64,000 nucleotides of DNA from assembly GCA_965277075.1 (NCBI GenBank), contig OZ255707.1:558001-622000 (forward strand), in the 5' to 3' direction. The DNA is from Lustribacter sp965277075 (GTDB lineage Bacteria; Vulcanimicrobiota; Vulcanimicrobiia; Vulcanimicrobiales; Vulcanimicrobiaceae). Position 1 is the stretch's first letter. Each line of letters starts with the position of its first letter. Of the stretch, positions 9,069-15,868 are shown piece after piece. The notes under the pieces are model-generated. The model was not told the DNA's origin. It did not search any database and saw only the letters and a list, made by a program, of their open reading frames with translations. Made by a program: the position numbers and the translations under genes.

Positions 9069-9371
9069 CTACTTTTTCTTGGCGGCGCGCTTCTTCGCGG
9101 CAGCGGTCGGCGCGACGGGCGCCGCCGCGGCCGCGATCGCCGCGGTGCGGATCGCGCGCGCGAGGCGCGACTTTTTGCGGGCGGCCTTGTTCGGATGAAT
9201 GATGCCCTTTTGCGCGGCCTTGTCAAACTGCGACTCAACGGAGGGCGCTTGATCCGCGTTCGTTTTCGCCTTCTTGAACAGGGTTTTGAGACGCGTCTTC
9301 ACGTCGAGGTTGCGCACCGTTCGACGATCGGTTTGGCGCTGCCACTTGATGGCCGCTTTGATATTGGGCAC
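9069..9371 (-). CDS. rpsT: Small ribosomal subunit protein bS20
   Basis: bS20 is a primary 16S rRNA-binding protein of the 30S subunit. The 100-residue sequence has the family start PNIKAAIKWQRQTDRR and the helical body TRLKTLFKKAK. The helix KGIIHPNKAARKKSRLA is also conserved. It carries an extra alanine/lysine-rich C-terminal tail (AAAAAPVAPTAAAKKRAAKKK), longer than in model bacteria. Translation starts at GTG 9371 with a GGAG Shine-Dalgarno sequence about eight bases upstream. It reads against priA and has its own promoter (9422-9450). Confidence 0.96.
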   Translation of the reverse strand: MPNIKAAIKWQRQTDRRTVRNLDVKTRLKTLFKKAKTNADQAPSVESQFDKAAQKGIIHPNKAARKKSRLARAIRTAAIAAAAAPVAPTAAAKKRAAKKK

Positions 9372-9421
9372 GATTCGACTCCGGAAGGCTCACCGGACGC
9401 AATCGTCCAGGCACGGCGACA

Positions 9422-9450
9422 ATCATACCAAACACGGGACCTCGTGTCAC
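9422..9450 (-). promoter_or_regulatory. Sigma-70-like promoter for rpsT
   Basis: On the minus strand, GTGACA (-35) and TATGAT (-10) are separated by 17 bases, and the -10 lies about 50 bases upstream of the rpsT GTG. The -35 overlaps the end of rsgA. Both hexamers are close to the consensus, which is uncommon in this GC-rich window. Confidence 0.55.
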
Positions 9451-10328
9451 GCGGCGGTGGCGAGGCCGTGGTAGCTTGCGTAGCGGCTTGGTGAGATCGT
9501 TCCGCGTTCGACCGCCTCGCGGACGGCACATCCCGGCTCGACGAGGTGACGACAGTCCGAAAAACGGCACCGCGTCGCGGGCTCGCGCATCTCGACGAAG
9601 AGCCGGGCGAGCCCGGCCGCCGGAAGCGGGTCGAGCGCGAACTCTCCGATTCCCGGGCTGTCGATCAGAAAACCCTCGCCGGTCTGGAAGAGTCGGGCCG
9701 AGGTGGTCGTCTGACGCCCGCGCCCGAAGCGCGAGAGGTCGCCGACGGCGGCGACGCCGCCCAAGGCGCGAAAGATACTGCTCTTCCCGACGCCCGAATT
9801 CCCGACCAGCAGCGCACGGCGCTCCGCAAGAAACGCGCGCAAAGCGTCCATCCCTAGACCGGATCGCGGCTGCACGATCAGCGTTCGCACTCCGAGCGGC
9901 CGGTAGATGTGCGCAAGCGCCTCGGCCGGCGCGGCTCCGGCGAGGTCGGCTTTCGTAAGAAAGAGTGCGGCTTCGACGCCGTGCTGCACCGCGAACGCAA
10001 TCAGCTGATCGATCAACTGCAGACTGGGCGGCGGATCGACGAGGGCGACGACGACCGCAATCGTGTCGACGTTCGCGGCCATCGTCTTCGTGCGGCCGCC
10101 TTGCGTTTTGCGAACGAGCGCGAAGGTGCGCGGCTCAACGCCTTCGACCACGACGCGAGCCGCGTCGAGCGACCGGACACGAACGACGTCGCCCGGAGCC
10201 AGCACCGTCCGCGCTTGCGTCTTTCGAAATGAGGCGAGGAGCGGTTGGGCGCCGTCGAGCGGCACGACCCAGGCGGCGTTTCGACCGACCGCAATGACAC
10301 GCGCGCGGCGGACTTCCGCCGCGTTCAT
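9447..10328 (-). CDS. rsgA: Ribosome small-subunit-dependent GTPase RsgA
   Basis: RsgA is a circularly permuted GTPase that checks late 30S assembly. All parts are visible in 293 residues: an N-terminal OB-fold, then G4 (TKAD, residues 125-128), G1 (GNSGVGKSS, 176-184) and G3 (DSPGIGEF, 223-230). It ends in the zinc site C254, C259, H261, C267. The order G4-G1-G3 is diagnostic. Its start lies only 12 bases from the start of the divergent gene at 10341, so any rsgA promoter must lie inside that neighbour. Confidence 0.97.
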   Translation of the reverse strand: MNAAEVRRARVIAVGRNAAWVVPLDGAQPLLASFRKTQARTVLAPGDVVRVRSLDAARVVVEGVEPRTFALVRKTQGGRTKTMAANVDTIAVVVALVDPPPSLQLIDQLIAFAVQHGVEAALFLTKADLAGAAPAEALAHIYRPLGVRTLIVQPRSGLGMDALRAFLAERRALLVGNSGVGKSSIFRALGGVAAVGDLSRFGRGRQTTTSARLFQTGEGFLIDSPGIGEFALDPLPAAGLARLFVEMREPATRCRFSDCRHLVEPGCAVREAVERGTISPSRYASYHGLATAA

Positions 10329-10340
10329 GCGAAACGTCGG

Positions 10341-10664
10341 ATGGTCGTGCTCGTGGTTCGCACCATTGTGACCGCCGATCCCGCGATCCGCGCCAACGTT
10401 GTCGACGCGCTCTCGGGACCCGGCGCCCCTGCCGGTATCGTCGCCTGCTTCGAACGGGACGATGTTGTTTCAATTCGCTTTGACGACGCGATCTCGAGCA
10501 CAGAGCTCATCGACGATCTGATCACGATCGAATCGCACTTTGTCCCGCACGGCGACGACATGCTCGATGACGATGAGATCGCGCGGCTTGCCGCCGTCGG
10601 TCTCGGCGATCCGGGAATCGATGCGTCGAGCATCCTCGAGCGGCACTTGGTCGGCCTCGAATGA
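10341..10664 (+). CDS. Small conserved-type protein upstream of cdaA, possibly Pcc1-like
   Basis: This 107-residue protein (MVVLVVRTIVTADPAIRANV at the start, SIRFDDAISSTELIDDLITI in the middle) is alpha/beta with no membrane segment. Its size and strand pattern are faintly like KEOPS subunit Pcc1, but I cannot support that assignment from sequence alone. It begins 12 bases from the divergent rsgA start, and its stop overlaps the ATG of cdaA (ATGA). It is therefore the first gene of the cdaA-cdaR-glmM operon. Confidence 0.65.
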   Translation: MVVLVVRTIVTADPAIRANVVDALSGPGAPAGIVACFERDDVVSIRFDDAISSTELIDDLITIESHFVPHGDDMLDDDEIARLAAVGLGDPGIDASSILERHLVGLE

Positions 10665-11536
10665 CGTTCGCGATCGGCACCGCGTCCTTTTCGTTCGGCG
10701 TCTCCGATGCGATCGACATCGTTGCAACGTCGGTCTTGATCTACTATCTGTTGCTCCTCATTCGCGGGACGCGTGCCGTGCAGATCGTGCTGGGCTTGCT
10801 CACGCTGGTCATCGTTCTCGGCGTCTCCAACCTGTTGCACCTGCTCGTCCTCGCGACGGTGATGCAATATCTCTTGCTCGGCACCGCCGTCACGTTACCG
10901 ATCGTCTTTCAACCGGAGCTGCGCCGCGCGCTCGAGCAGATCGGTCGCGGCCGCTTTTTCCGCCGTGCGCCCGCCGACGAAGAGGCGATCGCCGCCGAAC
11001 TCGTCGGCGTCGTTTCGGCGGCGGCATTCCGGTTAGCGCACGAGGGTCTCGGTGCGCTCGTCGTGATCGAAGGACAGACGGGCTTGCGCGAATACGTCGA
11101 GAGCGGCACGGCCCTCGATGCAAAACTCTCCGTCGATTTGCTCATCGCGATCTTCAACAAAGCCTCGCCGCTGCACGACGGCGCCGTGATCGTCCGCGAC
11201 GCGATCGTCGAGGGCGCCGCATGTTTTCTCCCGCTCTCCGAAAACCACGTTGCGGCGGAACGTCATCTCGGCACGCGCCATCGGGCCGCGATCGGTTTGA
11301 CCGAACAGACCGACGCGGTCGTCGTCGTCGTGTCGGAAGAGACACGAACGATCGCGGTCGCGCGCGCCGGCCGGCTCTCCGTGCGCATCGATGACGAAGA
11401 CCGTTTGCGCAAGGTGCTCGCCGCGTGCATCCGTCCGCCGCGCCGCGCGCGAGCAGCGGAACCGCCGACGTGGCTCGCCAACGTGTTGACCCGGATAACA
11501 CGTGCTCCTAGCAATTCGGAGAAACTTCGGACTTAA
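10661..11536 (+). CDS. cdaA: Diadenylate cyclase CdaA (c-di-AMP synthase)
   Basis: CdaA condenses two ATP into the second messenger c-di-AMP. Three N-terminal membrane helices (about residues 18-34, 40-58 and 62-82) precede the DAC domain. The DAC domain carries the catalytic DGA motif (LHDGAVIV, 173-175) and RHR motif (LGTRHRAAIGL, 206-208). It is coupled at both ends: ATGA with the preceding small gene and a 35-base overlap with cdaR. The order cdaA-cdaR-glmM is the classical one, in which CdaR and GlmM modulate CdaA activity. A c-di-AMP riboswitch follows at once downstream. Confidence 0.97.
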   Translation: MTFAIGTASFSFGVSDAIDIVATSVLIYYLLLLIRGTRAVQIVLGLLTLVIVLGVSNLLHLLVLATVMQYLLLGTAVTLPIVFQPELRRALEQIGRGRFFRRAPADEEAIAAELVGVVSAAAFRLAHEGLGALVVIEGQTGLREYVESGTALDAKLSVDLLIAIFNKASPLHDGAVIVRDAIVEGAACFLPLSENHVAAERHLGTRHRAAIGLTEQTDAVVVVVSEETRTIAVARAGRLSVRIDDEDRLRKVLAACIRPPRRARAAEPPTWLANVLTRITRAPSNSEKLRT

Positions 11537-12185
11537 AGCGCTCGCGTTCGCTCTTGCGATCACCGCATGGGCGTATTTTCACTTTTCCGCCGCACCGTCG
11601 ATCACGGCCCACTTCGATCAGCAGTTGAGCATTCCGATCGTCGTGACCGGATTGCATGCGGGGCTCGTCGCAACCGGCTACAGCGACCGCACCGCGATCG
11701 TGACCGTCGAAGTCCCTCGTAACGGGCCGCCGATCAAACCCGATCAGATATCCGCGGTGCTCGACGTCAACGATCGTTTCAATCCCGGTATCATCAATCT
11801 GCCCGTGAGGATCGTCGCGCCGGACCTCGTCATCAAGTCGCTCTCGCCCGCCTCGGTCACGCTCAACGTCGATCGAGTCGAAACGCGCATCGTGCCGGTG
11901 AGCATCTCGTACAACGGCGGCAACGGTTCGCTCGTCGTCGAGTCGTCGACGGTCAATCCGTCGGTGACGACGGTGCGCGGAGTTGCCGGCGACCTCGCCA
12001 AAGTGGATGTCGTGAGAATCGAGATTCCGCTCGGTACCAAACCGGGAGATTTTGACGCGATGGTGCGTCCCGTTGCGACCGATACGCGCGGCAACGATAT
12101 CGCGGACGTCCAAGTCTCGCCGAATCTCGTACGCGTCCGCGCGCGTTTCGCGCCCAGTACGAACTCCGCCGGGGTGCATCCGTGA
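11502..12185 (+). CDS. cdaR: YbbR-domain protein CdaR, regulator of CdaA
   Basis: This 227-residue protein has one N-terminal membrane helix (FGLKALAFALAITAWAYF) followed by two YbbR repeats outside the membrane, for example QLSIPIVVTGLHAGL. YbbR repeats also appear around VTVEVPRNGPP and SISYNG. In Firmicutes, CdaR binds CdaA and tunes c-di-AMP synthesis; that role is inferred here from family and gene order. The start is GTG 11502, inside cdaA; the stop overlaps the GTG of glmM (GTGA). Confidence 0.9.
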   Translation: MLLAIRRNFGLKALAFALAITAWAYFHFSAAPSITAHFDQQLSIPIVVTGLHAGLVATGYSDRTAIVTVEVPRNGPPIKPDQISAVLDVNDRFNPGIINLPVRIVAPDLVIKSLSPASVTLNVDRVETRIVPVSISYNGGNGSLVVESSTVNPSVTTVRGVAGDLAKVDVVRIEIPLGTKPGDFDAMVRPVATDTRGNDIADVQVSPNLVRVRARFAPSTNSAGVHP

Positions 12186-13582
12186 GCCGGCTCTTCGGCA
12201 CCGACGGCGTGCGCGGTGTCGCGAACGCCGACCTCACGCCGGAACTCGCATTCAAGATCGGACGGGCGGCGGCCGCCGTCATCGGCGCGGAAATCGAGGC
12301 GGTCAAACCCATCGTCGTCGGCCGCGACACCCGCCTTTCCGGAACGATGCTCGAGGGAGCGATCGTGGCCGGCATCACGTCGACCGGGCGCGATGTCGTT
12401 CAACTGGGCGTGATTCCGACGCCCGGCGTCGCCGCGATTACGACACGTATCGACGCCGCAGCCGGCGTGATGATCTCCGCATCGCACAACCCGATCGAGG
12501 ACAACGGCATCAAAATCTTCGGCGCCGACGGCTTCAAACTCTCGGACACGCTCGAAGATACCATCGCGCAGCACCTCGACGATCCGGCGCTGCCGCGACC
12601 GACCCACGAAGCGGTCGGCATAGCACGGAGCGCGCACGGTCTGCTCGACCGGTACGCGACGATGCTACTCGACGCAGGCTCGGATCTCCGCGGCTGGACC
12701 ATCGTTGTCGATGCCGCCCACGGCGCCGCGCACCGCATTGCACCGGCGGTTTTCGCGCATCTCGGTGCGACGGTTATCGCGCTGAACGACGCCGGCGACG
12801 GCGGCCGCATCAACGTTGCGTGCGGCGCGACCGACCTCACGATGGTGCAAGCGCGTGCGCGCGCCGAACGCGAACGCGGCGCGGCACGTGTCGTCGGCGT
12901 CGCGTTCGACGGTGATGCGGATCGTGTGAAATTCATCGACGAAACCGGTGCGGTGCTCGACGGCGATCACACGCTTTTCATCCTCGCGCGCGACCGCAAA
13001 GCAGCGGGCACGCTCGCCCACGATACCGTCGTTTCGACGGTGATGAGCAACGTCGGGCTCGAGCGCGCGTTCGCGCGCGACGGTATCTCGATGCTGCGCG
13101 CGCCGGTCGGCGACCGCTACGTTCTCGATGCTCTCCGCGCGGGCGGCTATCGCCTCGGCGGCGAGCAATCGGGCCACATCATCGACCTCGACCGCAATAC
13201 GACCGGCGACGGCCCGATGACCGCCGTCGTCTTGCTCTCGACCGCCGCGCGTAGCGGCCGCAGCCTGCACGACCTTGCCGCCGGTCTGACGATCTACCCG
13301 CAGATCTTGATTAACGTCCCGGTGACCGACCGCGCTATCGCGCAGGCCCCGGCCGTGACGGCGGCGGTTGCCGATGCCGAGCGCCGGCTGGGTGATGGTG
13401 GCCGCATTCTCGTTCGGGCGTCCGGCACCGAGTTGCTGGTTCGCGTGATGGTCGAGGCCCCCGATGCGCCGACCACGGCAGCCGTGGCGGAAACGGTCGC
13501 CGACATCGTTAAAAAAGTGTCCGATGCTGGCCCAATGCCGGGAGGAAAACCGATTCGAGAGCGGCTACCCAACGGGGCGTGA
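12182..13582 (+). CDS. glmM: Phosphoglucosamine mutase GlmM
   Basis: GlmM interconverts glucosamine-6-phosphate and glucosamine-1-phosphate on the way to UDP-GlcNAc, the precursor of peptidoglycan and lipopolysaccharide. The phosphoserine loop is GVMISASHNP (active Ser101), the metal-binding loop is FDGDADRV, the sugar-binding loop follows in GGEQSGHI, and the phosphate-binding loop is RASGTELLVRVM. It starts at GTG 12182, overlapping cdaR. At 466 residues it has a tail of about 20 residues beyond the usual end. The preceding enzyme, GlmS, is encoded at the far right of the window. Confidence 0.97.
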   Translation: MSRLFGTDGVRGVANADLTPELAFKIGRAAAAVIGAEIEAVKPIVVGRDTRLSGTMLEGAIVAGITSTGRDVVQLGVIPTPGVAAITTRIDAAAGVMISASHNPIEDNGIKIFGADGFKLSDTLEDTIAQHLDDPALPRPTHEAVGIARSAHGLLDRYATMLLDAGSDLRGWTIVVDAAHGAAHRIAPAVFAHLGATVIALNDAGDGGRINVACGATDLTMVQARARAERERGAARVVGVAFDGDADRVKFIDETGAVLDGDHTLFILARDRKAAGTLAHDTVVSTVMSNVGLERAFARDGISMLRAPVGDRYVLDALRAGGYRLGGEQSGHIIDLDRNTTGDGPMTAVVLLSTAARSGRSLHDLAAGLTIYPQILINVPVTDRAIAQAPAVTAAVADAERRLGDGGRILVRASGTELLVRVMVEAPDAPTTAAVAETVADIVKKVSDAGPMPGGKPIRERLPNGA

Positions 13583-13604
13583 GGATTAAACTCACGTAAA
13601 ATTT
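13578..13604 (+). terminator. Weak intrinsic terminator after glmM
   Basis: A perfect six-base stem (CGTGAG / CTCACG, loop of seven) overlaps the glmM stop and is followed by the AT-rich run TAAAATTT. It may end the cdaA-cdaR-glmM transcript before the riboswitch. The stem is short and the U-tract imperfect. Confidence 0.4.
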
Positions 13605-13736
13605 CTGCTAGCGAATCACTGAGTCCGGATGTTAGCAATCCGGAGCGGGGGACTCCCGGTAGGGGTGAACGAGCCGGTCGGCTCGGGGGCGATTCTTCCG
13701 TCCTAACCCGTCAACTAACCCCGTAAGTGTTGGAAG
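13605..13736 (+). promoter_or_regulatory. c-di-AMP riboswitch (ydaO/yuaA type) controlling the NlpC/P60 gene
   Basis: The leader of the downstream cell-wall hydrolase carries the conserved blocks of the ydaO family in the right order. These are AATCACTGAGTCC, a hairpin TCCGGAT/AATCCGGA, GCGGGGGACTCCC, GGGGTGAACGAGCC, a variable GC hairpin, then TCCTAACCCGTCAACTAAC and CCCGTAAGTGTTGGA. These blocks form the pseudo-two-fold c-di-AMP pocket in known structures. I could not trace a perfect outer P1 helix by eye. The Shine-Dalgarno AAGGAG of the next gene begins right after the 3' end, so either transcriptional or translational control is possible. In known cases c-di-AMP turns expression off. Confidence 0.93.
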
Positions 13737-13748
13737 AAGGAGCAGCTT

Positions 13749-14420
13749 TTGTTTCGTTTCCTCCTTGCTGGAGCCGCTGCATTGGCTTTGAGCAGCGCCG
13801 GGTTTGCCGTTGCGAGCGCCGCGCAAACGGAAATCCCGGCATCGGCGCCGGTCACCGTGTCCGCTGCGGCCACCGATCCGGGTCACGTTGATGGGCGGCT
13901 TCTCCGGGCCGTCGAAGCCGCCGCCCCGACCGACGGTGCCGACCTCGCGATGTGGGGCGTCGCGCAGCCGGAGCTGACGAATCCCGCCGTACGTCGGCTC
14001 GAGCGCGGCGCGTCGCCGATGCGCCGCCTTGCGAGCGGCATCATCGAACGCAGCACGACGCTCGCCGTAAATCTCACCCGCCACGCGATGCGCTTTCTTG
14101 GCGTTCCATACGTCTTCGGGGGCACGAGCACGAGCGGCTTTGACTGCTCGGGGTATGTTCAGCACGTCTTCGCGATGCTGGGCGTTCACTTGCCGCGCAC
14201 GGCGGACGCGCAATACTCTGCCGGGCGGCGAATCGACGGGACGATGGCCGCGGGCGACCTCGTCTTTTTCACGACGTACGAGCCGGGCCCGTCGCACGTC
14301 GGCATCTACCTTGGCAACGATCACTTCGTGCACGCCTCGTCGAGCCACGGCGTCACGGTTTCGCGCCTTCACGACCGCTACTGGTCGGCGCGCTATCTCG
14401 GCGCGAAGCGCTTCATCTAG
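13749..14420 (+). CDS. Exported NlpC/P60 peptidoglycan hydrolase under c-di-AMP riboswitch control
   Basis: The 223-residue protein has a signal peptide (FRFLLAGAAALALSSAGFAVAS), a linker, and a C-terminal NlpC/P60 cysteine-peptidase domain. The catalytic residues are C133 (FDCSGY), H183 (PSHVGIY) and H195 (VHASS). Such enzymes cut D-Glu-diaminopimelate bonds in peptidoglycan stems. It starts at TTG 13749, with AAGGAG six bases upstream. The riboswitch in its leader ties wall cleavage to c-di-AMP made by CdaA one operon upstream. The same frame continues after the TAG stop into the next gene. Confidence 0.95.
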   Translation: MFRFLLAGAAALALSSAGFAVASAAQTEIPASAPVTVSAAATDPGHVDGRLLRAVEAAAPTDGADLAMWGVAQPELTNPAVRRLERGASPMRRLASGIIERSTTLAVNLTRHAMRFLGVPYVFGGTSTSGFDCSGYVQHVFAMLGVHLPRTADAQYSAGRRIDGTMAAGDLVFFTTYEPGPSHVGIYLGNDHFVHASSSHGVTVSRLHDRYWSARYLGAKRFI

Positions 14421-14831
14421 GCGAACGTAGGCGAACGCGTCACGGAAGAGTCGGAACAGAGCGAATACGCTCGGGCGGCGACGGCCTACCTCATCTGGCC
14501 GCTTTCACTCGTCGCGCTTGCGCGCGAATCTCCGGCCGCCTCGACCTGGTCGCGCATCCACACGCGTCAATCCGCCGTATACGGCCTCGTGCTGCTGATC
14601 GGCTATATCGTCCTCATGGCCGTCCCGCTGTTCGTCGTCATCGGATCGCCGTCGATCTCGACCGGCACGACCGTGGCCGTGTACGCGGCCGGAATCATCG
14701 CCGACACCATCGTTTTTATCGTGCTCGTCGCGGTCACGCTTGGCTACGCGAGCCGAGCCTCGCGCGGCCAACTCTTCGCGATCCCGCTGATTTCCACCGT
14801 GACGGATCGGCTCTTTCGCCTGCGCCGATGA
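14421..14831 (+). CDS. Small membrane protein, DUF4870-like; start codon not identifiable
   Basis: The frame encodes ATAYLIWPLSLVALARE, then a turn with TWSRIHTRQSAVYGLVLLI, then two further membrane helices. This three-helix layout with a conserved polar HxRQ turn resembles DUF4870/TMEM-type small membrane proteins. The frame is the same as that of the upstream NlpC/P60 gene and opens directly after its TAG. No ATG, GTG or TTG occurs until GTG 14589, which would remove the first helix and the HxRQ turn. Either an unusual start, amber readthrough from NlpC, or a sequence error explains this. The coding potential is convincing; the 5' limit given is the maximal frame. Confidence 0.6.
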   Translation, partial: ANVGERVTEESEQSEYARAATAYLIWPLSLVALARESPAASTWSRIHTRQSAVYGLVLLIGYIVLMAVPLFVVIGSPSISTGTTVAVYAAGIIADTIVFIVLVAVTLGYASRASRGQLFAIPLISTVTDRLFRLRR

Positions 14832-14893
14832 GGCGCAGGTGCGCTTTGCGCGTCGTCTAACGATGTCGGGCTGCCGCGACGGCAGCGCGCTGA

Positions 14894-14969
14894 TGGGGCG
14901 TAGCCAAGTTGGTAAGGCACCAGACTTTGACTCTGGCATGCGTTGGTTCGAGTCCAGCCGCCCCAGCCA
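14894..14969 (+). tRNA. tRNA-Gln (anticodon TTG)
   Basis: The acceptor stem TGGGGCG pairs with CGCCCCA. The anticodon stem CCAGA/TCTGG encloses loop CTTTGAC, giving anticodon TTG (glutamine). The T arm contains GGTTCGAGTCC. Discriminator G is followed by an encoded CCA (14967-14969). Confidence 0.97.
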
Positions 14970-14999
14970 CACCGTTTCCGTCGCGCCCCGAGAGGGTGG

Positions 15000-15377
15000 A
15001 TTATCATCAGTAGTCATCACGAAGACCTATCGCTGCACATGCACGTCGTCGACGGGATGCAGGTGTTCGAGTTCACCGGGAGCTTGGACATCGCGACGTC
15101 GCCGACGGTCCGCGCATCGCTCACCGAAGCGTCCGAGCGGGGCGATCATCGCTTGATCGTCAACCTGACGGCGGTCGATTTTCTCGACTCGACGGGTTTG
15201 GGCGCGCTGATCGGCGCGCAGCGGCGCGCGAAGGAGTATGACGGGGAAGTCCGCCTCGTCGCAAAGGAGGGTCAGATCCTCCGGTTGTTGCGCATCACCG
15301 GCTTGCTCAAAGTGTTCCCCGTGTACGCAACCTTGCACGACGCGCTCACGGACGGCGTTCGCGTCGGCGATCTGTGA
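15000..15377 (+). CDS. STAS-domain anti-sigma factor antagonist (SpoIIAA/RsbV type)
   Basis: STAS antagonists bind an anti-sigma kinase when unphosphorylated and free the sigma factor. The core is VFEFTGSLDIATSPTVRASL followed by NLTAVDFLDSTGLGALIGA, with the phosphorylatable serine in DSTGLG. The first beta strand (EDLSLHMHVVDG) lies upstream of the first regular start, ATG 15039, which would cut it. Before it there is only ATT/ATC at 15000-15008, placed behind a GAGGGTGG Shine-Dalgarno-like sequence. The minimal protein from 15039 has 112 residues. Its stop overlaps the GTG of the next gene (GTGA). SpoIIE phosphatases that could act on it lie at 37193 and 47892. Confidence 0.9.
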   Translation: MIISSHHEDLSLHMHVVDGMQVFEFTGSLDIATSPTVRASLTEASERGDHRLIVNLTAVDFLDSTGLGALIGAQRRAKEYDGEVRLVAKEGQILRLLRITGLLKVFPVYATLHDALTDGVRVGDL

Positions 15378-15712
15378 CAATCGACGACTTCCATCGTCTG
15401 TTCGATCTCTGGCGGGCGGGCGACGAAGTTGCCTCCGCCGCGTACTTCACGGCCGACGGCGCGTTTCACGAAGCGAAACGCGAGCCCGTCGTCGGACCCG
15501 AGGCGATCGCCGCGCATTGGGCGCCGTTCTTTCACGCCGGTCCGGAATGGCGCATGATCGTACACGATCTCTTCGGCGCCGGCGAACGCTTCGCGGTGGC
15601 GTACACATGGGAAATCAAGACGAAGGACGGCGGCTGGAACGGGAACCCCGGCTGCGCAATCGTTCACGTCCGCGACGGGAAAATCGCGCTCTGGCGGGAG
15701 TACAAAGGTTAA
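15374..15712 (+). CDS. NTF2-like/SnoaL-type small protein
   Basis: The 112-residue protein has the alpha+beta pattern of the NTF2-like superfamily: the N-terminal helix MTIDDFHRLFDLWRAGDEVA, then a cone of strands including DGAFHE, VVGPEAIAAHWAPFF and AIVHVRDGKIALWREY. Such proteins are small hydrolases, isomerases or ligand-binding partners; no specific substrate can be assigned. It starts at GTG 15374, overlapping the stop of the STAS gene, so the two are co-translated. Confidence 0.8.
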   Translation: MTIDDFHRLFDLWRAGDEVASAAYFTADGAFHEAKREPVVGPEAIAAHWAPFFHAGPEWRMIVHDLFGAGERFAVAYTWEIKTKDGGWNGNPGCAIVHVRDGKIALWREYKG

Positions 15713-15788
15713 CGAGCCCGGGGGCGTCATTGGCGGTCGCATGACGTTGTCGATGCCGGCGCTGCCGTAGTTGACCGAACTCTCGCGC

Positions 15789-15824
15789 ATCTCGCGCGAT
15801 GACGCGTTGCGTGCGGAGCGAGAT
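15789..15824 (+). other. Leader hairpin upstream of ilvD
   Basis: ATCTCGC and GCGAGAT form a perfect seven-base stem around a 22-base loop in the 156-base gap before ilvD. It could be a terminator for the upstream gene or part of an ilvD leader. No leader peptide or T-box motif was seen. Confidence 0.3.
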
Positions 15825-15868
15825 CGATCACGATGCAATGGACTTCGGCGTGCAGAAAGGAGCACCCC

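Noticed and set aside
8193..9494. Forward open frame of 433 codons across the end of priA and rpsT
   Set aside because: Out of frame with PriA motifs and antisense to rpsT; composition is Arg/Ser-rich without motifs.
14894..14969. tRNA-Gln as an integration site
   Set aside because: I found no repeat of the tRNA 3' end within the window and no integrase next to it.
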